From: DATHGT01 sp035317605
GTDB taxonomy: Bacteria > Methylomirabilota > Methylomirabilia > Rokubacteriales > CSP1-6
Direction of reading: 5' to 3'
Assembly (NCBI GenBank): GCA_035317605.1
Contig: DATHGT010000330.1
Coordinates: forward strand, 1 to 7,391
Length of the DNA: 7,391 nt
The notes under the pieces are model-generated. The model saw only the letters and a program-made list of their open reading frames with translations, made no database searches and had not been told where the DNA came from. The position numbers were made by a program, and so were the translations under genes. Each line of letters opens with the position of its first letter. Position 1 is the stretch's first letter. Below, in pieces: positions 1 through 6,002 of the stretch.

Positions 1-366
1 CTCACCGACGCGCGGTTCTCCGGCGTGTCCACGGGCGCCTGCATCGGCCACATCGGGCCGGAAGCGCTGCTGGGCGGACCGATCGGCCGCGTGCAGGAGG
101 GCGATCAGATCCAGATCGTGATCGATCGCCTGCGGCTGACGGGCAGCATCGACCTCGTCGGCCACGGCAGCGAGCGCTTCGGCCCGGAGGAAGGCGCGCG
201 CGTGCTCGCCTCGCGCCCGCCGCGCCCCGACCTCGCGCCCGATCCCGATCTGCCCGCTGACACTCGCCTCTGGGCCGCGCTCCAGCAGGTCGGCGGCGGG
301 ACGTGGGGCGGCTGCGTCTACGACGTCGACGCGATCGTGGCCGCGCTCACGCAGCGGCGCGAGTGA
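1..366 (+). CDS. IlvD/Edd-family dehydratase, C-terminal part (YjhG/YagF-like), 5' partial
   Basis: The reading frame is open from base 1 and ends at TGA 364-366, giving the last 121 residues of a longer enzyme. The start of the fragment, LTDARFSG followed by TGACIGHIGPEA and GGPIGRVQEGD, is the typical C-terminal signature of IlvD/Edd dehydratases, which use an Fe-S cluster to remove water from dihydroxy acids or sugar acids. The tail, with RPPRPDLAPDPDLP, DTRLWAALQ and GGTWGGCVYDVD, resembles the YjhG/YagF branch (D-xylonate-type dehydratases) rather than biosynthetic IlvD; this subfamily call is from memory of the family and is less certain. The cluster-binding N-terminal cysteines lie outside the window. 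The MerB-like gene starts 7 to 10 bases after the stop, so the two are probably co-transcribed. Family call firm, substrate unknown. Confidence 0.85.
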   Translation, partial: LTDARFSGVSTGACIGHIGPEALLGGPIGRVQEGDQIQIVIDRLRLTGSIDLVGHGSERFGPEEGARVLASRPPRPDLAPDPDLPADTRLWAALQQVGGGTWGGCVYDVDAIVAALTQRRE

Positions 367-373
367 GGAGCTC

Positions 374-1096
374 ATGATGGTGGATGCGCAGACTGAATTG
401 GTGGGCCGGATGTTTCAACGCATCATGCGCGGGCTCGTCGATACCGGGCGGCCGCCCCACTACGCCGACCTCGCGCGGGCGCTCGGGATCAGCGTCGAGG
501 AGGGGCGCCAGCTGCTCCACGCGGTGATGGCCGCGTACCCGATCGGCTGGCTCCACCCGGAGACCGACTACATCGCGTCGTTCCCGCCGCTCAACGGGCA
601 GCCCACGCAATATCGCGTGACCGTGCGCGGCGAGCAGAAGTGGTTCGCCCAGTGCGGGTTCGAGGCGACGTCGGTGACGTGGCTGTTCCCGGGCGAGACC
701 GTGCGCATCGACGCGCCCTGTCTCGACTGCGGCGATCCCGTGACCGTCGAGATGCGCGACGGGCGCATCGTGTGGGTCGATCCGCCTGGGGTGATCGGTC
801 ACCTCAACTATGGCTTCGGCCCCTCGCGGGGGCGCCCGCCGTATCTCTGAACGGGGATGAACCTCTTCCGGTCGGAAGAGCACGCGCGGCGCTGGGCGCA
901 GTTCAACCCGGCCTCGGAGGTCGGCTTCATCTCGCTGGCGGAGCTGGCGGGGTTCTTCGGGACCGAGACCCGGTGCCACATGCTGGACCCCGACTATCTC
1001 TCGGTGTGGTTTCCCAAGCGCGCCGCCGAGCGCCTCGAGTACATGACCCGCATCGGTAAGGCTGTCCCGTTCTGGCTCGGCACCCCCGACACGTAG
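374..1096 (+). CDS. MerB-like (organomercurial/alkylmercury lyase family) selenoprotein with in-frame TGA (Sec159)
   Basis: I read this as one 240-residue protein with TGA at codon 159 decoded as selenocysteine. MerB cleaves carbon-mercury bonds with Cys96, Asp99 and Cys159. Residues about 26-52 look like the helix-turn-helix N-domain (ADLARALGIS). The core follows: FPPLNGQPTQYRV (70-82), FAQCGFE (91-97) and CLDCGDPV (116-123). Cys94 matches MerB Cys96, Glu97 matches Asp99 and Cys116 matches Cys117. After the TGA the frame continues as TGMNLFRSEEHARRW, the conserved C-terminal block; in MerB this block is CCHVHFF with Cys159 first, so the TGA replaces that cysteine exactly. A SECIS-like hairpin follows. 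GAGGAG (365-370) lies 3 bases before ATG 374 and 6 before ATG 377, so 377 may be the true start. No other mer genes are visible, so a role in mercury resistance is unproven. Alternatives are a nonsense mutation or a sequencing error. Confidence 0.85.
848..850 (+). other. In-frame TGA, predicted selenocysteine codon
   Basis: The TGA is the only interruption in a frame that carries MerB-family similarity on both sides. It lies six residues before the conserved F-R-S-E-E-H block, the same spacing as catalytic Cys159 to the second Phe in CCHVHFF of MerB. TGA also ends the genes at 364, 5218 and 6000, so it is a normal stop here and needs a local recoding signal. That signal appears to be the hairpin at 863-880. 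The UGA to Sec reading is inferred; decoding would require SelA, SelB, SelD and tRNA-Sec elsewhere in the genome. Confidence 0.85.
863..880 (+). promoter_or_regulatory. Candidate bacterial SECIS hairpin (SelB-binding element)
   Basis: CTCTTCC (863-869) pairs perfectly with GGAAGAG (874-880), closing a four-base GGTC loop (870-873). The loop begins 19 bases after the TGA; in E. coli fdhF the apical loop is also GGUC and lies about 18 bases after the UGA. A bulged U like that of the E. coli element is not evident. A weaker outer pairing of 854-861 with 902-909 (7 of 8 positions) is possible but asymmetric. The hairpin sits in codons for a conserved L-F-R-S-E-E stretch, so part of the complementarity could come from coding constraints. 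Confidence 0.75.
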
Positions 1097-1157
1097 ACGG
1101 CGGCGCGCGCGAAAAACTTGGTCCGCTCGGGCATGCACCAGCAGAATTGCACCGGAG

Positions 1158-1874
1158 ATGCGCGCATCGATCCGGGAATCGGACCTCTACTCGCCGGTCA
1201 AAGCCTTTCTCGAGGCGCAAGGCTACGAGGTCAAGGGCGAGATCGGGGGCTGTGACGCCGTCGGCACGCGGGGCGTCGAGCCGCCGGTCATCATCGAGCT
1301 GAAGCTGCAGTTCAATCTCGCGCTCGTGCTCCAGGGGGTGGACCGGCTGGCACTCACCGACCGCGTGTATCTCGCCGTCTTGCGTCCGCGGGGCCGTCGC
1401 GGCCCGGGGTCGTTCGTGTATCACCGCGACGTGCGCAAGCTCTGCCGGCGGCTCGGGCTCGGGCTGATGACGGTCGATACGGCATCGCCCACCGTCGAGG
1501 TGCTGGTCGACCCCGAGCCGTACCGTCCGCGAAAGAAGGCCAAGCGCCTGGGCCGTCTGCTCGGCGAGCACGCACGGCGGATCGGCGATCCGAATCGCGG
1601 TGGCGTGACGCGGACGCCGATCGTCACCGCGTACCGGCAGGAAGCGCTGCGCTGCGCGCTCCTGATCCGCGACGGTCGAGGCCCGAATCTGAAAGCGCTG
1701 CGCGAGACCGGCGTCGTCCCGAACGCTGGCAAGATTCTTCAGCGCGACGTCTACGGCTGGTTCCAGCGCGTCTCCCGCGCCACCTACGCGCTGACCGAGC
1801 GCGCCGCTCGGGATCTCGCACGCTTCGCCGGGGCGCTCCCTGCGGATGGGAACGGTCGCCAGGCACCGCCCTAG
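1158..1874 (+). CDS. DUF2161-type protein, putative PD-(D/E)XK nuclease-like/phosphodiesterase
   Basis: This 238-residue protein of unknown function matches my recollection of the DUF2161 family, which is annotated as a putative PD-(D/E)XK-type phosphodiesterase. The N-terminal part carries LYSPVKAFLEAQGYEVKGE (about 10-28), then GGCDAVG (30-36) and PPVIIELKL (42-50). The Asp in GCD and the E-x-K of IELKL are laid out as the nuclease-fold D...ExK metal site. Later conserved blocks are LCRRLGLGLMTVD (94-106), GDPNRGG (143-149), TAYRQEAL (157-164) and DVYGWFQRV (197-205). Length is normal for the family. GGAG at 1154-1157 directly abuts the ATG, which is closer than a usual ribosome-binding site, so initiation may be weak, or leaderless from a promoter in the 61-bp gap before it. 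It follows the MerB-like gene and may or may not share its transcript. Biological role unknown. Confidence 0.8.
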   Translation: MRASIRESDLYSPVKAFLEAQGYEVKGEIGGCDAVGTRGVEPPVIIELKLQFNLALVLQGVDRLALTDRVYLAVLRPRGRRGPGSFVYHRDVRKLCRRLGLGLMTVDTASPTVEVLVDPEPYRPRKKAKRLGRLLGEHARRIGDPNRGGVTRTPIVTAYRQEALRCALLIRDGRGPNLKALRETGVVPNAGKILQRDVYGWFQRVSRATYALTERAARDLARFAGALPADGNGRQAPP

Positions 1875-1958
1875 AGCACCGCGTAGACCGTGTAGCAGAC
1901 TTGCCGGCTCGTGCGGCGGCCGATCCCGATCGCGACCACGCGAGCGCCACGGTGGGCG

Positions 1959-1967
1959 TGATATATC
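1959..1967 (+). promoter_or_regulatory. Possible extended -10 promoter of the methyltransferase gene
   Basis: TGATATATC resembles the extended -10 pattern TG-n-TATAAT (TG plus four of six bases) and is one of the few AT-rich spots in the 126-bp gap between the DUF2161 gene and the methyltransferase. No convincing -35 box is seen at normal spacing. It would place a transcript start roughly 27 bases before the ATG, ahead of the GGAGAGG ribosome-binding site at 1991-1997. Confidence 0.3.
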
Positions 1968-2000
1968 GGTGGGGTCGAGTCTACCGGTTCGGAGAGGGCG

Positions 2001-2753
2001 ATGGATTACGACCGGACGCCGCTGCCCGAGGTGTATCGGAGCGCGCGCACGCTGCCGTCCGAGACGATGGACGTCTGGGGCCGGGCCATCCGCGCGATGC
2101 TGCCCCAAACGGCTCCCGTCGACCGCGTGGTCGACCTCGGCTGCGGCACCGCGCGATTCACGCGACTGCTCGCCGACGTCCTGCACGCCTCGGTGGTGGG
2201 CGTGGAGCCGTCGCTGCGCATGCTTGCCGAGCGCGAGGTGCGCGACGCGCGGCTCGCCCGCTTCGTGGCCGGCACCGCGGAAGCGCTCCCGCTCGCTGAC
2301 GGGTCGATCGATCTCGTCTTCGCGTCGATGGTCTATCACCACCTGCGCGCCGACGCGGCGCTGGCCGAGCTGCGGCGCGTGCTCCGGCCCGGAGGCCATC
2401 TGATGCTCCGGAACCCGACGCGCGAGTCCGTCGGCGAGTTCACCTACGTCACGTTCTTCCCGGAGGCTCTGGCCATCGACGTGGAGCGGATGCCGTCGCG
2501 CCGCGCGCTGGTCGACGCGTGCGAGGCGGCCGGGTTCGCGCTCCGCGGTCACGAGCTGGTGCGCCAGCGGTTCGCCGACGACCACGCGGATTACTACCGG
2601 AAGATCTCGCTCCGCGGCCTCTCGTCGCTGCTGCTGATTTCCGACGATCAATTCGCGCGGGGCCTGCGCGAGTTCGCGGCATACTGCCAGTCCGCCGAGC
2701 GCCACGAGCCGGTCTACGAATACGTCGAGCTGTTCCTCTTCTCCCGCCGCTAG
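2001..2753 (+). CDS. Class I SAM-dependent methyltransferase (Methyltransf_11 type)
   Basis: A 250-residue protein with the standard Rossmann-like methyltransferase motifs. Motif I is VVDLGCGTA (43-51), which binds S-adenosylmethionine. The acidic end of strand 2 is GVEPS (67-71). Motif II is IDLVFASMVYHHL (103-115) and motif III is RVLRPGGHLML (126-136). The order and spacing match the UbiE/Methyltransf_11 group, which acts on small molecules. The C-terminal 110 residues, which would bind the acceptor, give no clear substrate clue. No signal peptide or membrane segment is seen, so it is presumably cytosolic. GGAGAGG (1991-1997) sits three bases before the ATG and supports this start. The gene stands alone between a 126-bp gap and the palindromic repeat, and its TAG stop lies inside the left arm of that repeat. 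Fold is certain; the acceptor is unknown. Confidence 0.9.
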   Translation: MDYDRTPLPEVYRSARTLPSETMDVWGRAIRAMLPQTAPVDRVVDLGCGTARFTRLLADVLHASVVGVEPSLRMLAEREVRDARLARFVAGTAEALPLADGSIDLVFASMVYHHLRADAALAELRRVLRPGGHLMLRNPTRESVGEFTYVTFFPEALAIDVERMPSRRALVDACEAAGFALRGHELVRQRFADDHADYYRKISLRGLSSLLLISDDQFARGLREFAAYCQSAERHEPVYEYVELFLFSRR

Positions 2754-2881
2754 CAGGCTGCTCAAAAAGGCCCAGATGCTAGGCGGCAAGGAGTGGCGCG
2801 ACTGAGGCGTATGCCGCATACGCCGCAGGGAGCGCCCGACGAGCCAACGACGCAGATGGGCCTTTTTCAGCAGCCTGCTAG
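2750..2881. repeat. 132-bp palindromic (MITE/REP-like) element between convergent genes
   Basis: The outer arms 2750-2774 and 2857-2881 are inverted copies with one mismatch in 25 (2763 against 2868) and end in CTAG. An inner 8-bp perfect hairpin, GGCGTATG/CATACGCC with a CCG loop, occupies 2806-2824, and GGCGC (2795-2799) pairs with 2832-2836. All share essentially one centre near 2815, so the whole piece can fold as a long hairpin or cruciform. The arms contain A5 and T5 tracts next to GGCCC/GGGCC, which could help terminate transcription in both directions. It has no coding capacity and no flanking target duplication that I can see. It resembles non-autonomous dispersed intergenic palindromes; family and mobility are inferred. 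Confidence 0.8.
2806..2824. terminator. Central perfect hairpin of the palindromic element, possible bidirectional terminator core
   Basis: An 8-bp perfect stem with a 3-base loop lies between two convergent genes. It lacks an immediately following T-run on either strand; the T-tract at 2863-2867 (plus) and the A-tract at 2764-2768 (T on minus) lie in the outer arms instead. Termination is therefore plausible for the whole element but not shown by a classical intrinsic terminator. Confidence 0.35.
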
Positions 2882-3906
2882 AGCTTCTCGCGCAGGTAGT
2901 CGGCGATCTCGTGAGTGGCCGCGAGGCCCTGGGGGATCGCCTTGGTCAGCGAGACGAACGCGTGGATCTGGCCGGGGTACTCGTGGTCGATCGCGTCGAC
3001 TTTCGCGGCGCGGAGGCGCTCGGCGTAGGCGTGGCCCTCGTCGCGGAGCGGATCGAAGCCCGCGGTGATCACCAGCGTGGGCGGCTGGCCGGAGAGGTCG
3101 GCGGCGCGCAGCGGGGCGGCGCGGGGATCGAGCCGATCGGTGCTCGACGGGATGTACTGCGTCGCGTACCACTCGATGCGGTCGCGCGGGATGACGTGCC
3201 CCTGCGCCAGCTCCCGATGGGACGGCGTGTCCAGCGCGAAGTCGACGGCGGGATAGATCAGCACCTGACACGCGGGCACCGGCTCACCGGCGAGGGCCGT
3301 CTGCTGGGAGACGACCGCGGCCAGGTTGCCGCCCGCGGAGTCGCCGGCGACCGCGATGCGCGCGGGATCGACGCCGAGCTCGCGGGCCTGGGCGCGGAGC
3401 CACCGATAGGCCGCCAGGCAATCGTCCACCGCGGCGGGGAAGGGATGCTCGGGGGCGAGCCGATAGTCCAGCGCGATCACGAGCGCGCCGGAGCGCTGCG
3501 CGATCCGAGCGCAGAGGCCGTGATGAGTCTCGAGATCGCCCTGCACCCAGCCGCCGCCGTGAAAGTACAGCACCACGGGACGCGCGGCGTTTCGTTCCCC
3601 GCTCGCGTCATAGAGACGCGCGGGCAGGGCGCCGGCGGGTCCGGGAATCCGGATGTCTTCGATGCGGGCGAGCGGCGGCGCCGGCTCGTCCATCAGCGAC
3701 ACCATCGTGCGAAGCTGCTGGCGTAGCTCGGGCAGGGGCGGGTAGTAGCCGGGCACGCGGATCGACTTCACGAACTCGCCCACGAGCTGGGCCTTCGGGT
3801 CCATCGTCCGCCCGCCCCGGCTGATCCGGTGGCCGTCGAGGAACCGCAGCGCGTCGTCCTCGCTCATCAGCGTGTGGTGGAGCTCGAGCTTCGGCAGATC
3901 GGTCAT
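2878..3906 (-). CDS. HSL-family (family IV) alpha/beta hydrolase, esterase/lipase-like
   Basis: This 342-residue enzyme has all hallmarks of hormone-sensitive-lipase-like esterases (alpha/beta hydrolase fold-3), which hydrolyse short- to medium-chain carboxylic esters. The oxyanion-hole motif HGGGW is at 116-120. YRLAPEHPFPAA (148-159) is characteristic of the family. The nucleophile elbow GDSAGG (188-193) gives Ser190. Asp285 in GFDPLRDEG and His315 in QIHAF complete the triad. An N-terminal cap of about 80 residues precedes the fold, with no signal peptide, so a cytosolic location is likely. AGGAGGAG lies five bases upstream of the ATG (on the minus strand) and fixes the start. It is transcribed divergently from the amidohydrolase operon and convergently with the methyltransferase; its TAG stop is within the right arm of the palindromic repeat. 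The natural ester is unknown. Confidence 0.92.
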   Translation of the reverse strand: MTDLPKLELHHTLMSEDDALRFLDGHRISRGGRTMDPKAQLVGEFVKSIRVPGYYPPLPELRQQLRTMVSLMDEPAPPLARIEDIRIPGPAGALPARLYDASGERNAARPVVLYFHGGGWVQGDLETHHGLCARIAQRSGALVIALDYRLAPEHPFPAAVDDCLAAYRWLRAQARELGVDPARIAVAGDSAGGNLAAVVSQQTALAGEPVPACQVLIYPAVDFALDTPSHRELAQGHVIPRDRIEWYATQYIPSSTDRLDPRAAPLRAADLSGQPPTLVITAGFDPLRDEGHAYAERLRAAKVDAIDHEYPGQIHAFVSLTKAIPQGLAATHEIADYLREKL

Positions 3907-3966
3907 CGGCGCTCCTCCTGATGGGTCGAAATCACCCTACCAGAAGGAGGCGCGCGCCACGGAATT

Positions 3967-3975
3967 GCTATACAT
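3967..3975 (+). promoter_or_regulatory. Possible extended -10 promoter of the amidohydrolase operon
   Basis: TGCTATACA fits the extended -10 pattern TG-n-TATAAT (TG plus four of six bases) in the 96-bp gap between the divergent esterase and amidohydrolase genes. There is no good -35 match at 16-18 bases upstream. A transcript from here would begin about 20 bases ahead of the AGGGAGG ribosome-binding site (3991-3997), which lies five bases before ATG 4003. The same gap must hold the esterase promoter on the other strand, which I cannot pick out. Confidence 0.35.
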
Positions 3976-4002
3976 TGGCGTCGACCGACGAGGGAGGACC
4001 AC

Positions 4003-5220
4003 ATGAGCTGGAACGGCGAGATCGTCATCGACCTGGACTCGCACATCGTCGAGCGGGTGGACCGGTTCTACGGGGACTACATCGACCTGGCATACCGCGA
4101 CGCGTACGCGCAGCTGTGCGAGGGCATTGCCCAGCAGGCGAAGGCCGGACACCGCTACTCGCTCTTCGGCAGCCGGACGTCCGTCGTCGAGCCGATCGAG
4201 ACGGGCCGGCCGCTCGGCGTGCGTGACACGTTCGGGCTCACGCGGCGGTCCGGACTCGAGAATGGGCGCGCGGCGTTTCCGCCGGACCGGAAAGAGCCGC
4301 TGCCGCCCATCCGTCCCGAGGCGAGCTGGGACGTGAAGGTGCGGATCGAGGACATGGATCGCGCGATGGTCGACGTCGGCGTGCTGTACCCGACCCACGT
4401 CTCGAGCTACTGCGCGCTCCGCGACCCCGGCTTCGAGAACGCGCTCTACCGCGCGTATCACCGCTGGGTCGCCGACTTCTGCGCCCAGGCGCCGACGCGG
4501 CTGACGTGGACGATCGTCGCCAACATGCGCGACGTCGCCGCGGGGGTGGCCGAGATCAAGCACTGGGCGCGCGATCCGAACCTCGTGGGTGTCTACCTTT
4601 CGCCACAGGCGCCGGACGGCAAGCTGCTGGACAATCCCGATCTACACCCGATCTACGAAGTCGCGCAGGACCTCGATCTGCCGCTGCTCGCCCACGGCGG
4701 CACCGCGCGTCCGCCGTACGCGCCGGGCACGTTCGATCTGGACGGCGCGTGGTTCCTCCTGCACAGCTTCGCGAATCCGTGGGCGGGCATGGCCGCGCTC
4801 GGCGCGCTGATCGGCGGCGGCGTCTTCGAGAAGTTCCCCGCGCTGCGGGCGGCGATCATCGAGACCGGTGGCGGCTGGCTGCCGCTCGCGATGGACCGGC
4901 TGGACACGCACTACATCATGTCGCCTGGCCACGTGCCGAACCTCAAGCGGCTGCCGCGCGAAGTGCTGGCCGAGGGGCGGTACTTCCACGCCATCGACAC
5001 GTGGGAGCGCTCGCTCGAGTTCTGCGTGGAAGAGCTGGGCGAGGACCTCTGGCTGTTCGCGACCGACTGGCCGCACGGCGACACCGCGTGGCCGGAGAGC
5101 GTTCAGCAGATCACCGGACGCAAGCGCCTCACCGACACCGCGCGCCGCAAGCTGCTCGGCGAGAACGCGCTGCGTCTCTGCCCGCGCCTGAAGCCAATCG
5201 TGGCCAGCAGGGGGAAGTGA
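4003..5220 (+). CDS. Amidohydrolase family 2 (ACMSD-like TIM-barrel metal hydrolase/decarboxylase)
   Basis: A 405-residue protein of the amidohydrolase-2 group, whose members are metal-dependent hydrolases or non-oxidative decarboxylases such as ACMSD and resorcylate decarboxylases. The N-terminal strand reads VIDLDSHIVE (8-17), a D-x-H form (Asp12, His14) of the usual H-x-H metal site that is common in this subgroup. Further candidate ligands or catalytic residues are His231 in LLAHGG, His254 in FLLHSF, and Asp355 with His358 in FATDWPHGD. IETGGGWLP (286-294) is another family block. No signal peptide is present. A strong AGGGAGG site supports ATG 4003. The next gene starts two bases after its TGA, so it is the first gene of a coupled operon with a hydrolase, an SDR and an FAH-family enzyme, which suggests breakdown of an aromatic or cyclic acid. 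Exact reaction not deducible. Confidence 0.88.
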   Translation: MSWNGEIVIDLDSHIVERVDRFYGDYIDLAYRDAYAQLCEGIAQQAKAGHRYSLFGSRTSVVEPIETGRPLGVRDTFGLTRRSGLENGRAAFPPDRKEPLPPIRPEASWDVKVRIEDMDRAMVDVGVLYPTHVSSYCALRDPGFENALYRAYHRWVADFCAQAPTRLTWTIVANMRDVAAGVAEIKHWARDPNLVGVYLSPQAPDGKLLDNPDLHPIYEVAQDLDLPLLAHGGTARPPYAPGTFDLDGAWFLLHSFANPWAGMAALGALIGGGVFEKFPALRAAIIETGGGWLPLAMDRLDTHYIMSPGHVPNLKRLPREVLAEGRYFHAIDTWERSLEFCVEELGEDLWLFATDWPHGDTAWPESVQQITGRKRLTDTARRKLLGENALRLCPRLKPIVASRGK

Positions 5221-5222
5221 CG

Positions 5223-6002
5223 ATGGCCTTCATGGAAGCGGACGGCGTTCGCCTCTACTACGAGGACAGCGGCGGCGACGCGCCGGTCCTGCTGTTCCTC
5301 CACGGCGCCGGCGGCAACCACCTGAGCTGGTGGCAGCAGGTGCCTGTGTTCAGCGACGAATACCGGTGTATCACGCTGGATCAGCGCGGGTTCGGCCGAT
5401 CGTCGGAAGTCTCCGAGCAAGGGCCCTCCACGCTTGCCACCGACGCCATCGCCCTGCTCGATCACCTCGGCGTGGCGCGGGCGGCGCTGGTGACGCAGTC
5501 GATGGGCGGCTGGGCCGCGGCGGGCGCCGTCCTGCGTGCCGCCGATAGGTTCTGGGCGGTCGTCATGGCCAACACGATCGGCAATCTCACGAACCCCGAG
5601 ATCGCGGCCCTGCGCCAGCGATTGGTCGCCGCGAGTCCGCCCCGGCCGCCGGTTCTGTGGCACGCGGCGCTCGGCCCGACGTTCCGCAAGGCCGAGCCGG
5701 TGCGAAGTTTTCTCTACGCGTCGATCGCCGGCCTCAACACGCCGCTGCCGCCCGCATTCCGCGAAGCGATGCAGCGGCTCACCACGCCGGTCGATCGCTA
5801 CGCCGCGGCGTCGGTGCCCACGCTGTTCCTGACCAGCGACGAGGACGGGCTCATCTGGCCGGAGCTGTCGGAGAAAGTCCACAGTCACGTGTCCGGCTCG
5901 GAGTTCGTTCGCATACCCGCCGCGGGCCACTCGACCTACTTCGAGCGTCCCGACGTGTGGAACCGCGAGGTCGGCGCGTTTCTCAAGGCGCACCGGCCGT
6001 GA
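5223..6002 (+). CDS. Alpha/beta hydrolase
   Basis: A 259-residue single-domain alpha/beta hydrolase similar in plan to meta-cleavage-product hydrolases and other small-molecule C-C or ester hydrolases. FLHGAGGN (25-32) forms the oxyanion region and LDQRGFGRS (52-60) is a typical block. The nucleophile is probably Ser93 in TQSMGGW, where the first glycine of G-x-S-x-G is replaced by threonine. The acid is in TSDEDGLIWPE (Asp206 or Asp208), and His236 lies in AGHSTYFE. The frame stays open far upstream (to 4506), but that stretch is the shadow of the amidohydrolase; family similarity begins only at MAFMEADGVRLYYED, so ATG 5223 is chosen. An AG-rich AGGGGGAAG sequence just upstream can serve as the ribosome-binding site. 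Two bases separate it from the previous gene, and its stop overlaps the next start. Substrate unknown. Confidence 0.9.
   Translation: MAFMEADGVRLYYEDSGGDAPVLLFLHGAGGNHLSWWQQVPVFSDEYRCITLDQRGFGRSSEVSEQGPSTLATDAIALLDHLGVARAALVTQSMGGWAAAGAVLRAADRFWAVVMANTIGNLTNPEIAALRQRLVAASPPRPPVLWHAALGPTFRKAEPVRSFLYASIAGLNTPLPPAFREAMQRLTTPVDRYAAASVPTLFLTSDEDGLIWPELSEKVHSHVSGSEFVRIPAAGHSTYFERPDVWNREVGAFLKAHRP

Noticed and set aside
848..850. TGA reassigned genome-wide to Trp or Gly
   Set aside because: TGA ends three well-formed genes here (364-366, 5218-5220, 6000-6002) at the expected protein lengths, so it works as a stop in this organism.
848..850. Pseudogene with a nonsense mutation
   Set aside because: Not fully excluded, but no frameshift or other decay is seen, the codon falls precisely on the catalytic residue, and a SECIS-like hairpin follows.
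857..1096. Separate 79-residue gene starting at ATG 857
   Set aside because: It is in the same frame as 374-850, has no proper ribosome-binding site, and begins inside a conserved MerB-family block; reading through the TGA explains both pieces.
1875..2000. Small gene or RNA in the gap before the methyltransferase
   Set aside because: No credible short reading frame with a ribosome-binding site and no clear RNA fold; only a weak promoter-like site was found.
927..2819. 630-residue open frame on the minus strand
   Set aside because: It lies antisense to the MerB-like, DUF2161 and methyltransferase genes, is Arg/Ala-rich and without family motifs; long antisense frames are expected at this GC content.
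2793..3726. Plus-strand open frames opposite the esterase
   Set aside because: They are shadows of the minus-strand esterase, which has a complete catalytic triad and family motifs.
4506..5222. N-terminal extension of the alpha/beta hydrolase
   Set aside because: The upstream part is low-complexity, Arg-rich translation of the amidohydrolase gene in another frame; the hydrolase fold begins at 5223.
5657..5998. N-terminal extension of the SDR
   Set aside because: It overlaps the C-terminal half of the alpha/beta hydrolase out of frame; classical SDRs begin shortly before the TGxxxGxG motif, which fits GTG 5999.
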